A stretch of DNA of 64,000 nt from Streptomyces rhizosphaerihabitans. GTDB lineage: Bacteria > Actinomycetota > Actinomycetes > Streptomycetales > Streptomycetaceae. A model generated the notes under the pieces. It did no database searches. It was given only the letters and a program-made list of their open reading frames with translations, and was not told where the DNA came from. Location: contig NZ_JAODTZ010000013.1 of the NCBI RefSeq assembly GCF_025399795.1, forward strand, positions 62,001 through 126,000, read 5' to 3'. This document shows positions 51,693 to 61,297 of this stretch, piece after piece (position 1 is the first letter of the stretch; the number at the start of each line of letters is the position of its first letter). The translations under genes were made by a program, and so were the position numbers.

Positions 51693-52898
51693 TCAGCCCG
51701 CCCGGAGCGCCATCGTCATCGCCTCCACGGCGAGCAGCGGGGCAACGTTGCGGTCGAGTGCCTCTCGGCACGCGGCGATCGCGTCGATGCGGCGCAAGGT
51801 CGACTCCGGCGAACTGCCGCGGGCCAGCCGCTCCAGCGTGTCCCCCGCCTCCACGTTGGCGATGGCCAGGCGCGAGCCGAGCTGAAGGGCGAGTACGTCG
51901 CGGTAGAAGCCGGTGAGGTCGATCAGAGCCAGATCCAGGCTGTCGCGCTGCGTACGCGTTCTTCGGCGCTTCTGCCGGTCCTCCAGCTCCTTCATGACGC
52001 CCGCCGTGCCGCGCGGCATCCGGCCGCCCTGCACCGCGCCGAGCGCCGTCTTCAGGTCTTCGGTCTCCTTGACGTCGACTTCCTCGGCGAGCTGCTTCGC
52101 GTCCTCCGAAGCCGTGTCGATCAGCTCCTGCGCCGCCTTGAGGCAGCCGCCGATGTCGTCGATCCGCAGCGGGAGTTTGAGGACGGCGGCGCGGCGCTGC
52201 CGGGCGCTCGGGTCGGTCGCGAGGCGGCGGGCCCGTCCGATGTGGCCCTGCGTCGCGCGCGCGGCGGCCGCCGCGACGTCGGGCTCGATGCCGTCACGGC
52301 GAACGAGGATGTCGGCGACCGCTTCCACCGGCGGGGTGCGCAGTGTGAGCAGCCGGCAGCGGGAGCGGATGGTGGGCAGCACGTCCTCGATGGACGGCGC
52401 GCACAGGAGCCAGACCGTGCGGGGAGCGGGCTCCTCGACGGCCTTCAGCAGGACGTTGCCCGCACCTTCCGTGAGGCGGTCCGCGTCCTCCAGGACGATG
52501 ACCTGCCAGCGGCCGACGGCGGGGGACAGCTGCGCGCGACGGACCAGGTCGCGGGTCTCCTTGACGCCGATGGAGAGCAGGTCGGTGCGGACGATCTGCA
52601 CATCGGCGTGGGTCCCGACCAGGCTCGTATGACAGCCGTCGCAGAACCCGCAGCCGGGGATTCCGCCGAGCGCGCGGTCGGGGCTCACACACTGCAACGC
52701 GGCCGCGAACGCCCGCGCCGCCGTGGAACGGCCCGAACCGGGCGGGCCCGTGAACAGCCAGGCGTGCGTCATCTTGGACGCCTCGGGGAGCGGGGCCTTC
52801 GCGGCGACCGCGGTGACAAGGGCGTCGGCGTCCCGGGCAGCGGCGGCGAGCTGCTCGCTCACCTTTTCCTGGCCCACCAGGTCGTCCCACACAGGCAT
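51693..52898 (-). CDS. holB: DNA polymerase III subunit delta'
   Basis: Clamp-loader subunit of the replicase. 401 residues of AAA type: VGQEKVSEQL at the N-terminus, a Walker-A-like GPPGSGRS at 51-58 with Arg in place of Lys, the zinc-binding CGFCDGCHTS, VIVLEDADRLTEGAGNVLLKAVEEP, and sensor-region TIRSRC. The C-terminal collar domain is longer and helical. The changed Walker lysine agrees with delta' being catalytically passive. It directly follows tmk on the same strand, a usual order in actinobacteria. Confidence 0.94.
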   Translation of the reverse strand: MPVWDDLVGQEKVSEQLAAAARDADALVTAVAAKAPLPEASKMTHAWLFTGPPGSGRSTAARAFAAALQCVSPDRALGGIPGCGFCDGCHTSLVGTHADVQIVRTDLLSIGVKETRDLVRRAQLSPAVGRWQVIVLEDADRLTEGAGNVLLKAVEEPAPRTVWLLCAPSIEDVLPTIRSRCRLLTLRTPPVEAVADILVRRDGIEPDVAAAAARATQGHIGRARRLATDPSARQRRAAVLKLPLRIDDIGGCLKAAQELIDTASEDAKQLAEEVDVKETEDLKTALGAVQGGRMPRGTAGVMKELEDRQKRRRTRTQRDSLDLALIDLTGFYRDVLALQLGSRLAIANVEAGDTLERLARGSSPESTLRRIDAIAACREALDRNVAPLLAVEAMTMALRAG

Positions 52899-52990
52899 GG
52901 GCTCCGCCCTTCCATCGCTTTTTGTCTCGCGTCGTCCATTGTGCGGGTCGCCACTGACAACCGGGCCCCACCCACCCGCTCACCGGACAC

Positions 52991-53026
52991 GGGGAGCCGG
53001 ACGGGGAGCCGGACGGGGAGCCGGAC
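52991..53026. repeat. Triplicated 12-bp unit
   Basis: GGGGAGCCGGAC repeats three times in tandem in the 337-bp gap between holB and tmk (52899-53235). The rest of that gap is GC-rich low-complexity sequence with CCGCCCCGGA phrases near 53160-53200. No gene seen. Confidence 0.85.
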
Positions 53027-53235
53027 ACCGAGAGCCGCGCGCGGGGAGCGGGATGCATACCGCCGGACCGCAGCCTGCCAGACCCGGCCCACAGGCCGCC
53101 GAACGCGAACTGCCCGCCGCCGGACGCCGGGCCGTCGGAGCACCGTCGGGGCCCCGGCATCGCCAGGACCGCCCCGGACCGCCCCGGACCTCGGCGGCGC
53201 GTGTTTCCGCGCGCGCCGTGTCCGGCGGCCGGAGA

Positions 53236-56200
53236 CTAGCGGCGCCGCCCGCCGCGCCCCTGGCCCTGCCCCTCGTCCCAGTCGTCCTCGTCCTCGCGCG
53301 GGCCCAGCAGTTCGTCCGCCAGGGTCGGGAGGTCGTCGAGCGGGGTCTCCTCGGCCCAGTCGGGGCGGGGCCTGCGGCGCGGGGCGCCCGTCTCGTCCAC
53401 CTGCGGCAGTTCCCGCGTGCGGTCGACGGGGCCCTCGGGCCCGGCCCCCGGCCGCTCGTCACGGAAGAAGCCCCGGGGCATCCGGTCCGCGGGATCACCG
53501 GACGGCGCGTCGGCCCTGGCCCCCGCACCTCCGTCCCGTACCGGAGGAAGGACGGCCGTCTCGTCGGCCGCACCTGAAGCCGGAGAGACGGGCGGCAGCA
53601 CCGCCGTCTCGTCCGCCGCCCCACCCGGAACCGGCGGCTTCGGCAGCGTGGCCGTGTCCTCGACGTCGGAACGGGACGCCGGACGCTTGGCGGCACGTCC
53701 CTCAGCCGGTCGTACGGGCGCAAGCACGGTGGTCTCGTCGGTCGCCGGGTTGGTTACGACCGGCGTGGGCAGCGTCGTCTCGTTGTCCGGCCCGGAAGCC
53801 GCCGCGGCCCATGAAGGCCTGGAGGCGGAGGCAGCCGTAGAAGGTGACGGAGACGAAGACGCCGAGACTGTCGAAGACGCACCGGCGTCGCGTCCCGTCC
53901 CGGCGCCGGCATCGCGCCCCGTCGTCCCTGTGCCGGCCCCCGGACCGGTCGGGGCACCGCCCCTCGGACCGGCCCCGGTACCCGTCCCGGCGCTCGACAC
54001 CGCGGCCTCGGCCGAGGCCGCCGCGGCCGCCGAAGCGGCAGCCGCCTCCGCAGCGATCCGTCGGGCCTCCTCGGCGCGCAGCAACGCGTCCTCGGCCTTC
54101 CGCTGCTTCTCCAGACGGCGCGCCTCGGCCTCGGCACGCAGCCGCGCCTCCTCCTCGGCCTGCCGGCGCACCCGCTCCTGCTCCGCGGCGCGGGCCTCTT
54201 CCTCGGCAAGCAGCCGGACCCGCTCCTCCTCGGCCCGACGGCGGGCCTCCTCGGCACGCTGCCGGGCCTCCTCCGCCTGGCGCTCGGCCTCGCGGCGCTG
54301 GGCCTCTTCCAGCTCGCGCTGCTTGCGCTCCTCTTCCTCGGCGCGCAGTTTCGCGAGCTGCGCCTGGCGCTCGCGTTCCAGGCGCTCCTCCTCCGCCTTG
54401 CGGGCGGCCTCTTCCTCGGCCTTGCGCCGGGCTTCCTCCTCGGCCGCCCTGCGCGCCTCCTCCTGGGCCTTCACCTCGGCCTCGGAGAGGGGCAGCATCA
54501 CGTCGAGCCGGTGCCGAACGACCGTGGTGACGGCCTCGGGCTCCTGCGCGGCGTCGACGACCAGGTAGCGGCTCGGGTCGGCGGCGGCGAGCGTCAGGAA
54601 ACCGGACCGCACGCGCGTGTGGAACTCGACGGGCTCCGACTCCAGCCGGTCGGGCGCCTCGGTGAACCGCTCGCGGGCGGCTTCCGGCGACACGTCCAGC
54701 AGCACGGTCAGATGCGGTACGAGCCCGTCCGTCGCCCACCGGTTGATCCGGGCGATCTCCGTCGGGGACAGGTCGCGGCCGGCGCCCTGGTAGGCGACGG
54801 AGGAGTCGATGTAGCGGTCGGAGATGACGATGGCGCCCCGCTCCAGCGCGGGCCGCACCACGGTGTCGACGTGCTCCGCTCGGTCGGCGGCGTACAGCAG
54901 CGCCTCGGCGCGGTGCGAGAGGCCCGCGGACGACACGTCGAGGAGGATCGAGCGCAGCCGCTTGCCGACCGGCGTGGCGCCCGGCTCGCGGGTCACGACG
55001 ACCTCGTGGCCCTTGGCCCGGATCCAGTCGGCGATTGCCTGAGCCTGGGTGGACTTGCCGGCCCCGTCGCCGCCCTCCAGGGCGATGAAGAAGCCGCTCG
55101 TCGCGGCGACCTGTGCCGGGTCGTCACCGCCGCGCAGCGCGTCCAGCAGGTCCTTGCGCAGCGGCACCCCGGAACGGTCGTCGACCTTGGCGAGCACCAC
55201 GGCGGCGACGGGCAGCAGGAGTGCGCCGACCAGCATGAGGGTGAAGGCGGCGCCGCCGTGCGCGAACACGAACTTGCCGCTTTCCAGGCGGTGCGGGCCG
55301 ATCGCGGCGGCCACCAGCGGCGCCACGATCGCACCGACCGCCACGAAGACCCGTACGACCGCGTGAAGGTGTTCGGTCGTGCGGGCCCGGCGGTAGTCCT
55401 CGGCCTCCTGGTCGAGGAGCGCGTGCCCGGTGTTGGCGGCGACACCCGCGCCGGTACCGGCGAAGGCGACGATGAGCAGCACGGTGGTGACATCCGGGAC
55501 CAGGCCGGCGACCAGCAGCGCGACCCCGGTGAAGGCGATCGCGAGCGCGAGCAGCCTGCGCCGCGACAGCGACGGAAGCAGCGCGGGTGCCGTGCGGATG
55601 CCGACGACGACGCCGCCGGTCAGGGCCAGCACCAGCAGCCCGTACGTCACCGGTCCGCCGCCCAGGTCGATGGCGTCCAGCACGGAGACCGCGACGGCGG
55701 CCGAGATCGCCCCGGCGACGGCCGCGCAGGCCGGCACCAGGAGCGGGATCGCGCCGGTGCGGCCCTTGTCGATGCCGGTGCCCGTCTTCGGGCGGCGCAG
55801 CCCTTCGAGCGGCGACCGCGCGCGGGGGGTTCGGGCGTCGGGCAGTTCGAGGAACGTGATCACCGACAGGGACGCCGCGAACAGTCCGGCCGCGACGTAC
55901 GAGGCGAGCGCCGCCTGGTGCTGGTCGAACCAGTCGATCCCGGCGCCCAGCAGGTTGCTGACCAGGGAGACGACGACCAGGGCGACGGCCGCGATCGGTA
56001 CCGCGACGAACGCCGTACGCAGGGACAGCCGCCGCAACGCGTCCATGTGGTCCGGCAGCGGGCGCACCGTGGCACCCTCCAGCGGTGGCGCGGGCAGCAG
56101 CGCGGGCGCCGCGCTCTCCCGGCACACCGTCCAGAACCGCTCGGCGACTCCGGACACGAAGACGATGACCAGCAGGACGGCGAGCGCGTTGTCCGGGGTC

Positions 56201-56619
56201 CAGTCGATGAAAAGCGGCGCGACGATGAGGAGCGCGGCCCGCAGGCCGTCGGCTCCGAGCATGGTCCAGCGCCGGTCGAGGAGCCCGTCGGGGGAGGTCA
56301 GCGACGTCAGCGGCCCGAGGAGCACGGCTCCGAAGAGCAGTGTCGCGAGGACACGTGCTCCGAAGACAGCCGCCACGGCGAGGGCGGCCCCGCGGGCGCC
56401 ACCGCCGAAGGAACCCTCGGAGATCGCCGCCTGGAGGGCGAGGACGACCAGGACGAGCAGGGCCAGTGCGTCCGCGACACCTCCCACGAGGTGTGCGCTC
56501 CACAACCGCTTCAGCTGCGGTTGACGGAGCAGGGCGCGGACGGCACGCTCGCGTGAATCCGCGACCAGGGAGTCGTCGGGGGCCCAATTCTGGGCCGTTG
56601 GCTGCTCGGCTCGCGTCAT
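53236..56619 (-). CDS. tmk: Membrane-thymidylate kinase-coiled-coil fusion
   Basis: 1127 residues in four parts. (1) About 40-490: twelve MFS-like hydrophobic segments, without strong transporter motifs. (2) About 508-710: dTMP kinase, with P-loop FFIALEGGDGAGKST near 516, VVTREPGATPVGK, ISDRYIDSSVAYQGAGR (DR-x motif) and TVLLDVSPEAA. It phosphorylates dTMP to dTDP. (3) About 712-875: a very charged coiled coil (EEEARRKAEEEAARK) ending in Ala-rich sequence. (4) A disordered tail with the repeat DETAVLPPV and its variants DTATLPKPP and DETTVLAPV. I recall a membrane-fused tmk at this place in S. coelicolor. It is probably essential as the only thymidylate kinase visible. Confidence 0.92.
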   Translation of the reverse strand: MTRAEQPTAQNWAPDDSLVADSRERAVRALLRQPQLKRLWSAHLVGGVADALALLVLVVLALQAAISEGSFGGGARGAALAVAAVFGARVLATLLFGAVLLGPLTSLTSPDGLLDRRWTMLGADGLRAALLIVAPLFIDWTPDNALAVLLVIVFVSGVAERFWTVCRESAAPALLPAPPLEGATVRPLPDHMDALRRLSLRTAFVAVPIAAVALVVVSLVSNLLGAGIDWFDQHQAALASYVAAGLFAASLSVITFLELPDARTPRARSPLEGLRRPKTGTGIDKGRTGAIPLLVPACAAVAGAISAAVAVSVLDAIDLGGGPVTYGLLVLALTGGVVVGIRTAPALLPSLSRRRLLALAIAFTGVALLVAGLVPDVTTVLLIVAFAGTGAGVAANTGHALLDQEAEDYRRARTTEHLHAVVRVFVAVGAIVAPLVAAAIGPHRLESGKFVFAHGGAAFTLMLVGALLLPVAAVVLAKVDDRSGVPLRKDLLDALRGGDDPAQVAATSGFFIALEGGDGAGKSTQAQAIADWIRAKGHEVVVTREPGATPVGKRLRSILLDVSSAGLSHRAEALLYAADRAEHVDTVVRPALERGAIVISDRYIDSSVAYQGAGRDLSPTEIARINRWATDGLVPHLTVLLDVSPEAARERFTEAPDRLESEPVEFHTRVRSGFLTLAAADPSRYLVVDAAQEPEAVTTVVRHRLDVMLPLSEAEVKAQEEARRAAEEEARRKAEEEAARKAEEERLERERQAQLAKLRAEEEERKQRELEEAQRREAERQAEEARQRAEEARRRAEEERVRLLAEEEARAAEQERVRRQAEEEARLRAEAEARRLEKQRKAEDALLRAEEARRIAAEAAAASAAAAASAEAAVSSAGTGTGAGPRGGAPTGPGAGTGTTGRDAGAGTGRDAGASSTVSASSSPSPSTAASASRPSWAAAASGPDNETTLPTPVVTNPATDETTVLAPVRPAEGRAAKRPASRSDVEDTATLPKPPVPGGAADETAVLPPVSPASGAADETAVLPPVRDGGAGARADAPSGDPADRMPRGFFRDERPGAGPEGPVDRTRELPQVDETGAPRRRPRPDWAEETPLDDLPTLADELLGPREDEDDWDEGQGQGRGGRRR

Positions 56620-56671
56620 CCTGCCAGCCTATCCGGACCCACTGACTCCCCGGAGGGCTGCCCGAACATAC

Positions 56672-56705
56672 GGACGCCCCCACACCAAATGGTGTAGAGG
56701 CGTCC
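56672..56705 (-). terminator. Hairpin between topA and tmk
   Basis: GGACGCC (56672-56678) pairs with GGCGTCC (56699-56705), and inside them ACACCA pairs with TGGTGT. It follows the topA stop region and precedes tmk. It may terminate topA. Confidence 0.65.
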
Positions 56706-56838
56706 ACTTCTCCGACATGGGACCGAGCCCGGTGAAGGCCGACGAAATCGCGGAAATTCCTGAGGCCTGAGGAGCGGGACCCCGCAGGATTCGGTCGGTG
56801 CCTCAGCCTTCGGGGCGCCACCGGGTTCGGCCGGTCGC

Positions 56839-59634
56839 TCAGCCTTCGGAGGCCGCCGTCTTCTTCGCGGCGGTCTTCTTGGCGGGCGCCTTCTTGGCTG
56901 CCGTCTTCGAAGCCGTCGTCTTGGCGGCCGTCTTCTTGGCCGGTGCCTTCTTGGCGGGCGCCTTCTTCGCGGTCTTCTTGGCCGGACCCTTGGCACGCTT
57001 CTCGGCGAGCAGCTCGTAGCCGCGCTCCGGCGTGATGTCCTCGACGCTGTCGTCGGAACGCAGCGTCGCGTTGGTCTCGCCATCGGTCACGTACGGCCCG
57101 AAACGGCCGTCCTTGACCACGACCGGCTTCCCGCTGACCGGGTCCTCGCCCAGCTCCTTCAGCGGCGGCTTGGCTGCCGCACGACCCCGCTGCTTGGGCT
57201 GGGAGTAGATCTCCAGCGCCTCTTCCAGCGTGATGGTGAAGAGCTGGTCCTCCGCGGTGAGCGAGCGCGAGTCCGTGCCCTTCTTCAGGTACGGCCCGTA
57301 GCGCCCGTTCTGCGCGGTGATCTCGACGCCCTCGGCGTCCTTGCCGACGACGCGCGGCAGGGACATCAGCTTGAGGGCGTCGTCCAGGGTCACCGTGTCG
57401 ACCGCCATCGACTTGAACAGCGAGGCGGTACGCGGCTTGACGGCGTTCTTGCCCGTCTTCGGGGTGCCCTCGGGGAGCACCTCGGTGACGTACGGGCCGT
57501 AGCGGCCGTCCCTGGCGATGATCTGGCGGCCCGTCTCGGGGTCGGCGCCGAGCTCGAAGTCACCGCTCGGCTTGGCGAGCAGCTCCTCGGCGAGGTCGAC
57601 CGTCAGCTCGTCCGGAGCCAGATCCTCGGGCACATCGGCGCGCTGGTGGTTCTCGGAGTCCTTCTCGCCGCGCTCGACGTACGGACCGTAGCGGCCGACG
57701 CGCAGCACGATGTCGTTGCCGACCGGGAAGGAGGACACCTCGCGGGCGTCGATGGCGCCCAGGTCGGTGACGAGCTCCTTGAGACCGCCCAGGTGGTCGC
57801 CGTCGCCGTTGCCGGCCTCGGCGGCGCCGGTCGCCTCGCCCTCACCGAAGTAGAACCGCCGCAGCCACGGCACGGCCTGCGCCTCACCGCGTGCGATGCG
57901 GTCGAGGTCGTCCTCCATCTTGGCGGTGAAGTCGTAGTCGACGAGCCGCCCGAAGTGCTTCTCCAGGAGGTTGACCACGGCGAACGACAAGAAGGAGGGC
58001 ACCAGGGCCGTCCCCTTCTTGAAGACGTAACCGCGATCGAGGATCGTGCCGATGATCGACGCGTACGTCGACGGACGGCCGATCTCGCGCTCTTCGAGCT
58101 CCTTGACCAGCGACGCCTCGGTGTAGCGGGCCGGCGGCTTGGTGGCGTGGCCGTCGACCGTGATCTCCTCGGCGGACAGCGGGTCGCCCTCGCCGACCTG
58201 CGGGAGGCGGCGCTCGCGGTCGTCGAGCTCGGCGTTCGGGTCGTCCGCGCCCTCGACGTACGCCTTCAGGAAGCCGTGGAAGGTGATCGTCTTGCCGGAC
58301 GCGCTGAACTCGGCGTCGCGGCCGTCGGCGGCCCGGCCCGCGATCTTCACGGTGACGGAGTTGCCGACCGCATCCTTCATCTGGGAGGCGACGGTCCGCT
58401 TCCAGATCAGCTCGTACAGCCTGAACTGGTCGCCGGTCAGTCCCGTTTCGGCCGGGGTACGGAAACGATCACCCGAGGGGCGGATCGCTTCGTGCGCCTC
58501 CTGCGCGTTCTTGACCTTCCCGGCGTACGTACGCGGCTGCGCCGGCAGGTAGTCGGCGCCGTACAGCTGCGTGACCTGGGCGCGGGCGGCCGTGATCGCC
58601 GTGCCCGACAGGGTCGTGGAGTCCGTACGCATGTAGGTGATGAAGCCGTTCTCGTACAGCTTCTGCGCCACCTGCATGGTCGACTTCGCACCGAAGCCGA
58701 GCTTGCGCGAGGCCTCCTGCTGGAGCGTCGTCGTACGGAACGGCGCGTACGGCGAGCGGCGGTAGGGCTTGGACTCGACCGAGCGGACCGCGAAGTTCGT
58801 GTCCTGGAGGGCGGCGGCGAGCGCACGGGCGTTCGTCTCGTCCAGGTGGAGCGTGTTCGCGCTCTTGATCTGGCCCAGCGAGTCGAAGTCGCGGCCCTGA
58901 GCTACGCGCTTGCCGTCGACCGAGGTGAGGCGGGCGACCAGGTTGGACGGGTCGCTGGCGTCACCGGTGCGGCCGGTGCCGAAAGTGCCGTTCAGGTCCC
59001 AGTACTCGGCGGAACGGAAGGCGATGCGCTCGCGCTCCCGCTCGACGACGAGCCGGGTCGCCACGGACTGGACGCGGCCGGCCGACAGCCGCGGCATGAC
59101 CTTCTTCCACAGGACCGGCGAGACCTCGTAGCCGTACAGGCGGTCGAGGATGCGGCGGGTCTCCTGGGCGTCGACCATGCGCTTGTTCAGCTCGCGCGGG
59201 TTTTCGACGGCGCTGCGGATCGCGTCCTTGGTGATCTCGTGGAAGACCATCCGGTGGACGGGAACCTTGGGCTTGAGGACCTCCAGGAGGTGCCATGCGA
59301 TGGCCTCGCCCTCGCGGTCCTCATCGGTGGCGAGGAAGAGCTCGTCGGAGTCCTTCAGCAGGTCCTTGAGCTTCTTGACCTGGGCCTTCTTGTCGGCGTT
59401 GACCACATAGATCGGCTGGAAGTCGTTGTCGACGTCCACACCGAGGCGGCGGACCTCACCGGTGTACTTCTCGGGCACCTCCGCGGCGCCGCTGGGGAGG
59501 TCACGGATGTGCCCGACGCTCGCTTCGACGACATAGCCGGGGCCGAGATAGCCCTTGATCGTCTTCGCCTTGGCGGGCGACTCGACGATTACGAGTCGGC
59601 GGCCGCCGTGTGCGGTGTCGCTGGTCGGGGACAA
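56839..59634 (-). CDS. topA: DNA topoisomerase I
   Basis: Type IA topoisomerase relaxing negative supercoils. 931 residues from a TTG start (LSPTSDTAHGGRRLVIVESPAKAKTI). The toprim domain includes VIVESPAKAK and LATDEDREGEAIAWHL. The active-site Tyr334 is in GFITYMRTDSTTL. The central ERERERIAFRSAEYWD and the NGRYGPYLK-type C-terminal repeats (GRYGPYVTEVLPEG and others) are present. The usual zinc-finger cysteines are absent, as in other actinobacterial TopA. The tail has Lys/Ala repeats (AKKAPAKKAPAKK), a known processivity feature of Streptomyces TopA. The stop region is partly duplicated downstream (56790-56816). Confidence 0.96.
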   Translation of the reverse strand: MSPTSDTAHGGRRLVIVESPAKAKTIKGYLGPGYVVEASVGHIRDLPSGAAEVPEKYTGEVRRLGVDVDNDFQPIYVVNADKKAQVKKLKDLLKDSDELFLATDEDREGEAIAWHLLEVLKPKVPVHRMVFHEITKDAIRSAVENPRELNKRMVDAQETRRILDRLYGYEVSPVLWKKVMPRLSAGRVQSVATRLVVERERERIAFRSAEYWDLNGTFGTGRTGDASDPSNLVARLTSVDGKRVAQGRDFDSLGQIKSANTLHLDETNARALAAALQDTNFAVRSVESKPYRRSPYAPFRTTTLQQEASRKLGFGAKSTMQVAQKLYENGFITYMRTDSTTLSGTAITAARAQVTQLYGADYLPAQPRTYAGKVKNAQEAHEAIRPSGDRFRTPAETGLTGDQFRLYELIWKRTVASQMKDAVGNSVTVKIAGRAADGRDAEFSASGKTITFHGFLKAYVEGADDPNAELDDRERRLPQVGEGDPLSAEEITVDGHATKPPARYTEASLVKELEEREIGRPSTYASIIGTILDRGYVFKKGTALVPSFLSFAVVNLLEKHFGRLVDYDFTAKMEDDLDRIARGEAQAVPWLRRFYFGEGEATGAAEAGNGDGDHLGGLKELVTDLGAIDAREVSSFPVGNDIVLRVGRYGPYVERGEKDSENHQRADVPEDLAPDELTVDLAEELLAKPSGDFELGADPETGRQIIARDGRYGPYVTEVLPEGTPKTGKNAVKPRTASLFKSMAVDTVTLDDALKLMSLPRVVGKDAEGVEITAQNGRYGPYLKKGTDSRSLTAEDQLFTITLEEALEIYSQPKQRGRAAAKPPLKELGEDPVSGKPVVVKDGRFGPYVTDGETNATLRSDDSVEDITPERGYELLAEKRAKGPAKKTAKKAPAKKAPAKKTAAKTTASKTAAKKAPAKKTAAKKTAASEG

Positions 59635-59838
59635 CTTCGCTCTTCTCTCCGGTCGACGCGGAATCTCCCCGGGGCTTGATTCCCGAGGGATCGGGTCATG
59701 CTGACGCTGCGGAGTGTGACGGTACATCCCGCCCCCGTGTCAAACGGGAAAAGCCCGCAACGGCCACTCGAACGGTAACCCGACTACCGCCATTCCTGCC
59801 GCCCGGAGTGTCGACCGGCTCTTTCGGGCCTATCCGGA

Positions 59839-59858
59839 GGGTAACTTCCCAGTTACCC
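59839..59858. promoter_or_regulatory. Perfect 8-bp-stem palindrome upstream of topA
   Basis: GGGTAACT (59839-59846) pairs with AGTTACCC (59851-59858). It lies in the 248-bp region between topA and the small membrane protein gene, where the topA promoter must be. Topoisomerase promoters are often supercoil-sensitive, but no regulator is implied here. Confidence 0.4.
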
Positions 59859-59870
59859 GAGTGGTGGTCC

Positions 59871-59896
59871 TCACGCGCGGTCTCACCCGCGCGTGA
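59871..59896 (-). terminator. Hairpin at the stop codon of the small membrane protein gene
   Basis: TCACGCGCGG (59871-59880) pairs perfectly with CCGCGCGTGA (59887-59896) around a 6-nt loop containing the stop codon. Confidence 0.7.
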
Positions 59897-60080
59897 AGCA
59901 CCACATTCCGAGCGCCAGCGCCGCGCTTCCGGCGACGCTCGTGAGGGTCGCCGATGCGACGCGGTTCACACCGTGGGCAACCGGCTCACCTTGCCGCACC
60001 CGGACCACGGTCCAGGACACGAGTCCGCCTCCGAACAGGGCGAACGCCACCCCCGCGAAGATCGCCGGTCCGTTTTCCAT
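59883..60080 (-). CDS. Small two-helix membrane protein
   Basis: 65 residues: MENGPAIFAGVAFALFGGG opens a first helix, a short polar loop (VRVRQGEPVAHGVNR) follows, and ASATLTSVAGSAALALGMWC forms a second. The ATG at 60080 has AAGGG upstream. It sits just before topA on the same strand, so the two might be cotranscribed, but a terminator-like hairpin intervenes. Function unknown. Confidence 0.75.
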   Translation of the reverse strand: MENGPAIFAGVAFALFGGGLVSWTVVRVRQGEPVAHGVNRVASATLTSVAGSAALALGMWCFTRG

Positions 60081-60194
60081 GGCTCTGCCCTTCCGCCCCG
60101 AGTCCTCAGGCTCGGGAGGCTGACACGCCCTGGCAGCGTACGTACGAACCCACGGTGAACGCCGGGCAACCGGCATCCCATGAGGCGCCCACAC

Positions 60195-61297
60195 CGCACC
60201 CGGCGCCGTCGTCCACCCCGGCCGTCCTCTTCTGATCGACGCGGCCCGCAGCGCGCGCGACTGTGGCGAATCCGTCGTTCCAGTCCCCTCGCCGCCCGGC
60301 CCGCCGACCGCCTTCGCCTGCGTTCTCGCTCGCCCGACTCACCTCGAACCTGCCACCACGGGTCTTCCCCCGCAGCCGATCCCCCTTCTTCTCGCCCGTT
60401 CCGCAGGCCATTTCCCGCAACCCAAGTCCGCCTGCGTGTCCCGATGCGTCTTCGTCTGCGTCTCCGTGTCCATGTCCGTCTCCATGTCCATGCCCGTGGT
60501 GCGGCGCCGAGGTCGAGGTCCGACGGTCACCGGCGGTATCCGCGCGACGCGCAGGGCAACGCCGTCCGAGCACAGGACATGGCCGAGATCGGGCGGACTG
60601 GGTGGGGAGGCTCGCCACGGCGAACCGGGGGCGTGAGGGCCGGGGTGCCTGGATCCCGACGAAGGCGGTGGCTACGGCGGAGGCGACGGCTCTGGACCAC
60701 TGCGGTGGCGGTGGCTACAGCGGAGGCAACGGCTACGGCTACGGCTACGGCTACGGCTACGGCTGGATGCTCTGCTACCGCGGCGGCATTTCGACTGCGA
60801 CGGCGATGGAGATGGCGTTGAGCGGGGGTTCGTGAGGCGCCGGATGACGCGCGGCGCCGCAGTCGGCGAGGTGAGCGGCCTGGCCGCGAGGGACGGCCGG
60901 AAGCGTCCGCCGCCATCGGATGTTGGCCGGTTTCCTCTCCCGGTCGAGGATGCCGATCCGGTGTCCGGTGGGGCGTAGGTCGCGGGGGCGAGTCAGCTCG
61001 CGGACGCCCGCGCTCCAGACACCGAACACGGCAAGGCGACACTCACCCGTGCCACGTCGGACCACCCCTGGCGGGCTGCGCCTTCCAGAGGAGCCACTCG
61101 GCGGGAACGGCCCGAGGAACCGCGGGGCCGGTAGGACAGCCACCCGGGAGGCGCTGCAGGCCGGACGAGGCGCACAGGCCGGAGGAGGCACGCGGGCCGG
61201 AGGAACCGCCGGCCTCGCCTCCCACCCCCGGCTCAAGCCCAGAGGCGCCCCACACCGCCCCACACCGCTCCCCGGCGTCACCCAGCTACTCGACCGG
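60195..61297. other. Gene-poor 1.1-kb region with short repeats
   Basis: No convincing coding sequence. Features are a C/T-rich stretch near 60440-60500 with repeated GTCTCCATGTCCAT-type phrases, a hexamer array at 60731-60766, and G/C-rich arms toward 61290. One plus-strand frame (60710-60835) encodes a Gly/Tyr-rich peptide ending CYRGG-like, but it has no start signal. Composition suggests noncoding or decayed DNA. Confidence 0.5.
60731..60766. repeat. Hexamer array (GGCTAC x5 plus GGCTGG)
   Basis: Five exact GGCTAC units and a variant. In one frame it would give alternating Gly-Tyr, in another Ala-Thr. It is a slippage-prone array in a gene-poor region. Confidence 0.95.

Noticed and set aside
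54511..56556. 681-codon plus-strand open frame opposite tmk
   Set aside because: Shadow of the thymidylate kinase fusion gene; composition is Gly/Asp/Arg/Gln-rich without structure.
57646..59679. 677-codon plus-strand open frame opposite topA
   Set aside because: Antisense shadow of topA produced by G/C third-position bias; no ribosome site or domain.
60263..60835. 190-codon plus-strand frame with Gly-Tyr repeats
   Set aside because: No ribosome site, no family, and most of it is Pro/Arg/Ser-rich read-through of low-complexity DNA.
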